Part shown: positions 49,643 through 50,544 of the stretch, in pieces
How positions within the stretch are numbered: the first letter of the stretch is position 1
How the letters are laid out: every line of letters begins with the position of its first letter
Assembly (NCBI GenBank): GCA_040266995.1
Contig: JAWRHV010000004.1
Location: forward strand, 1-50,544
Source of the DNA: UBA4312 sp040266995
Lineage (GTDB): Bacteria; Bacillota_I; Bacilli_A; Erysipelotrichales; Erysipelotrichaceae
DNA: 50,544 bases
Direction of reading: 5' to 3'
Notes under the pieces: generated by a model
Database searches by the model: none
What the model saw: only the letters and a program-made list of their open reading frames with translations
What the model was told of the DNA's origin: nothing
Position numbers and translations under genes: made by a program

Positions 49643-49671
49643 TTGCAATAAATAAATCTCCATGATATTAT
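49643..49671 (+). promoter_or_regulatory. Promoter of the tRNA-Ser-Asp-Gly cluster
   Basis: TTGCAA (49643-49648), 17-base spacer ending TGA, TATTAT (49666-49671). A small hairpin (about 49679-49693) lies in the leader. Confidence 0.75.
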
Positions 49672-49712
49672 AAGTGAGCGCTGAAGGGTAGCGTTCCGTC
49701 CTAGATTGTCTT

Positions 49713-49803
49713 GGAGTAGTACTCAAGTGGTTGAAGAGGTGCCCCTGCTAAGGGTATAGGTCGGGAAACTGGCGCGAGAGTTCAAATCTCTCCTACTCCG
49801 CCA
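49713..49803 (+). tRNA. tRNA-Ser (GCT)
   Basis: 91 bases with the long variable arm of serine tRNAs, acceptor GGAGTAG/CTACTCC, anticodon loop CTGCTAA, discriminator G and encoded CCA. Confidence 0.96.
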
Positions 49804-49831
49804 TTTTTTGAAAAGTAAATATCTGTTTAGT

Positions 49832-49907
49832 GGTCCAGTGGTGTAGTGGTTAACATGCCTCCCTGTCACGGAGGAGATCGTGGGTTCGAGTCCCATCTGG
49901 ACCGCCA
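49832..49907 (+). tRNA. tRNA-Asp (GTC)
   Basis: 76 bases, acceptor GGTCCAG/CTGGACC, anticodon loop CTGTCAC, T loop TTCGAGT, discriminator G and encoded CCA. Confidence 0.96.
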
Positions 49908-49911
49908 TTTT

Positions 49912-49985
49912 GCAGATGTAGTTCAATGGTAGAACACAGCCTTGCCAAGGCTGATACGGGGGTTCAATTCCCCTCATCTGCTCCA
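49912..49985 (+). tRNA. tRNA-Gly (GCC)
   Basis: 74 bases, acceptor GCAGATG/CATCTGC, anticodon loop TTGCCAA, T loop TTCAATT, discriminator T and encoded CCA. Confidence 0.96.
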
Positions 49986-49990
49986 TTCGT

Positions 49991-50018
49991 CCTTTACCCT
50001 GATGTAAGGGTTTTTTTT
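49991..50018 (+). terminator. Rho-independent terminator of the tRNA cluster
   Basis: CCTTTAC and GTAAGGG pair (one G-T) around CCTGAT, followed by eight T. Confidence 0.88.
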
Positions 50019-50074
50019 ATGCCTTTTCTTGGCCTGTTGCTGCAGGTCTTTTTTTGTCCTCTTACTTTTTTATA

Positions 50075-50103
50075 TTGTATTCAATACGAAAAGAATTTAT
50101 AAT
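50075..50103 (+). promoter_or_regulatory. Promoter of nadE
   Basis: TTGTAT (50075-50080), 17-base spacer, TATAAT (50098-50103). Confidence 0.8.
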
Positions 50104-50132
50104 TTTATCAAAGTTGAAGAAGGAGAATACAT

Positions 50133-50544
50133 ATGTTAGATAATCCTAAACAAGTCAAACAGGAAATCATAGAATGGATCAGAAACTACTTTGAAACCAA
50201 CGGTAAAGACTGTTATGCGGTAATCGGTATTTCCGGAGGAAAGGATTCCAGCATAGCGGCCGCTCTTTGTGCAGAGGCCTTAGGAAAAGACAAAGTTGTG
50301 GGTGTCCTGATGCCGAATGGGGTACAACCGGATATCGAAGACTCCAAGGAAGTGGTGGAAGCCCTTGGGATCCCATATCTGGTCATCAATATTCATGACA
50401 GCGTAATCGGACTGTCTAATGAGATCAATAAACAATTAAGCGCATCCCAACGTATAGACGCCAACGAATTGGGCCGGGATGCCGTAATCAATATGCCACC
50501 GAGGATCCGGATGAGTACCCTGTATGCCATCGGGCAATGCTTAC
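50133..50544 (+). CDS. nadE: NAD+ synthetase, 5' part only
   Basis: The gene continues past the right edge; 137 codons are visible. The enzyme amidates nicotinic acid adenine dinucleotide to NAD+ using ATP. The PP-loop signature GISGGKDSSIAAAL is at residues 34-47, followed by VVGVLMPNGVQPD and the NMPPRIRMSTLYAIGQ segment that contacts substrate. No glutaminase domain precedes it, so it is the ammonia-dependent form. AAGGAG lies seven bases before the ATG. It has its own promoter after the tRNA cluster. Confidence 0.92.
   Translation, partial: MLDNPKQVKQEIIEWIRNYFETNGKDCYAVIGISGGKDSSIAAALCAEALGKDKVVGVLMPNGVQPDIEDSKEVVEALGIPYLVINIHDSVIGLSNEINKQLSASQRIDANELGRDAVINMPPRIRMSTLYAIGQCL

Noticed and set aside
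49723..49986. 87-codon minus-strand frame across the tRNA-Ser/Asp/Gly cluster
   Set aside because: It is exactly antisense to three well-formed tRNA genes; such frames are a known annotation artefact.
1..50544. CRISPR array, prophage, insertion sequence or integron
   Set aside because: I saw no regularly spaced repeats, transposase, integrase or terminal inverted repeats. The only mobile-like hint is the 19-residue fragment at the left edge.

Overview
The window looks like chromosomal DNA from a low-to-mid GC Gram-positive bacterium (Bacillota), most likely Erysipelotrichia. The evidence is gene content and order: ezrA-iscS-thiI, polA-mutM-coaE-dnaB-dnaI, cdaA-cdaR-glmM, groES-groEL under CIRCE elements, thrS behind a T-box, and a secreted peptidase with choline-binding-type repeats. 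The family assignment is an inference; the phylum is well supported. No phage, insertion sequence, CRISPR array or integron was seen.

Layout. Nearly everything from 1 to 48858 is on the minus strand; rpsD, the arsR-type gene and yaaA are the exceptions. From the left: the 5' end of a probable Rpn-type nuclease gene (1-59); an acyl-CoA ligase; a two-repeat secreted protein; a lipase-fold membrane-anchored protein without its catalytic serine; a Na/Pi transporter; two rRNA methyltransferases; ezrA-iscS-thiI plus a small membrane protein; rpsD (plus strand); a flavoprotein; a tail-less SSB paralogue; an M16 peptidase pair; a wall-binding NlpC/P60-like peptidase; rdgB-trmL and a membrane protein; groES-groEL; thrS; a zinc/cadmium efflux locus with a divergent ArsR-type repressor; yaaA; the operon cdaA-cdaR-glmM-response regulator-histidine kinase; a HAD phosphatase; about 500 bp that look like a structured RNA gene; an orphan LytTR regulator; murA; a membrane protein; fba; polA-mutM-coaE-dnaB-dnaI; mreC-mreD; radC. 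The right end is plus strand: tRNA-His, a thioredoxin-like lipoprotein, tRNA-Ser, tRNA-Asp, tRNA-Gly and the start of nadE.

How the genes work together. Most genes are housekeeping: cell envelope growth and division (EzrA, MreCD, MurA, GlmM with c-di-AMP synthesis), DNA replication and repair (PolA, MutM, DnaB, DnaI, RadC), translation (S4, ThrRS, tRNAs, RNA modification) and protein folding (GroESL). Regulation is readable at several loci: three CIRCE-like operators before groES, a complete T-box before thrS, and a 12-2-12 operator between the efflux genes and their zinc-site repressor.

Most unusual signals. (1) Six genes have a -10 box placed so that transcription should start on the A of the ATG, with no Shine-Dalgarno sequence: candidate leaderless mRNAs, often directly after the terminator of the upstream gene. 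(2) The gene-free segment 36300-36760 has a promoter, many short helices and a terminal hairpin, and I could not match it to a known RNA family from memory. (3) The lipase-like protein has GHNRG in place of GHSxG. (4) A two-component system lies inside the c-di-AMP/glmM operon.
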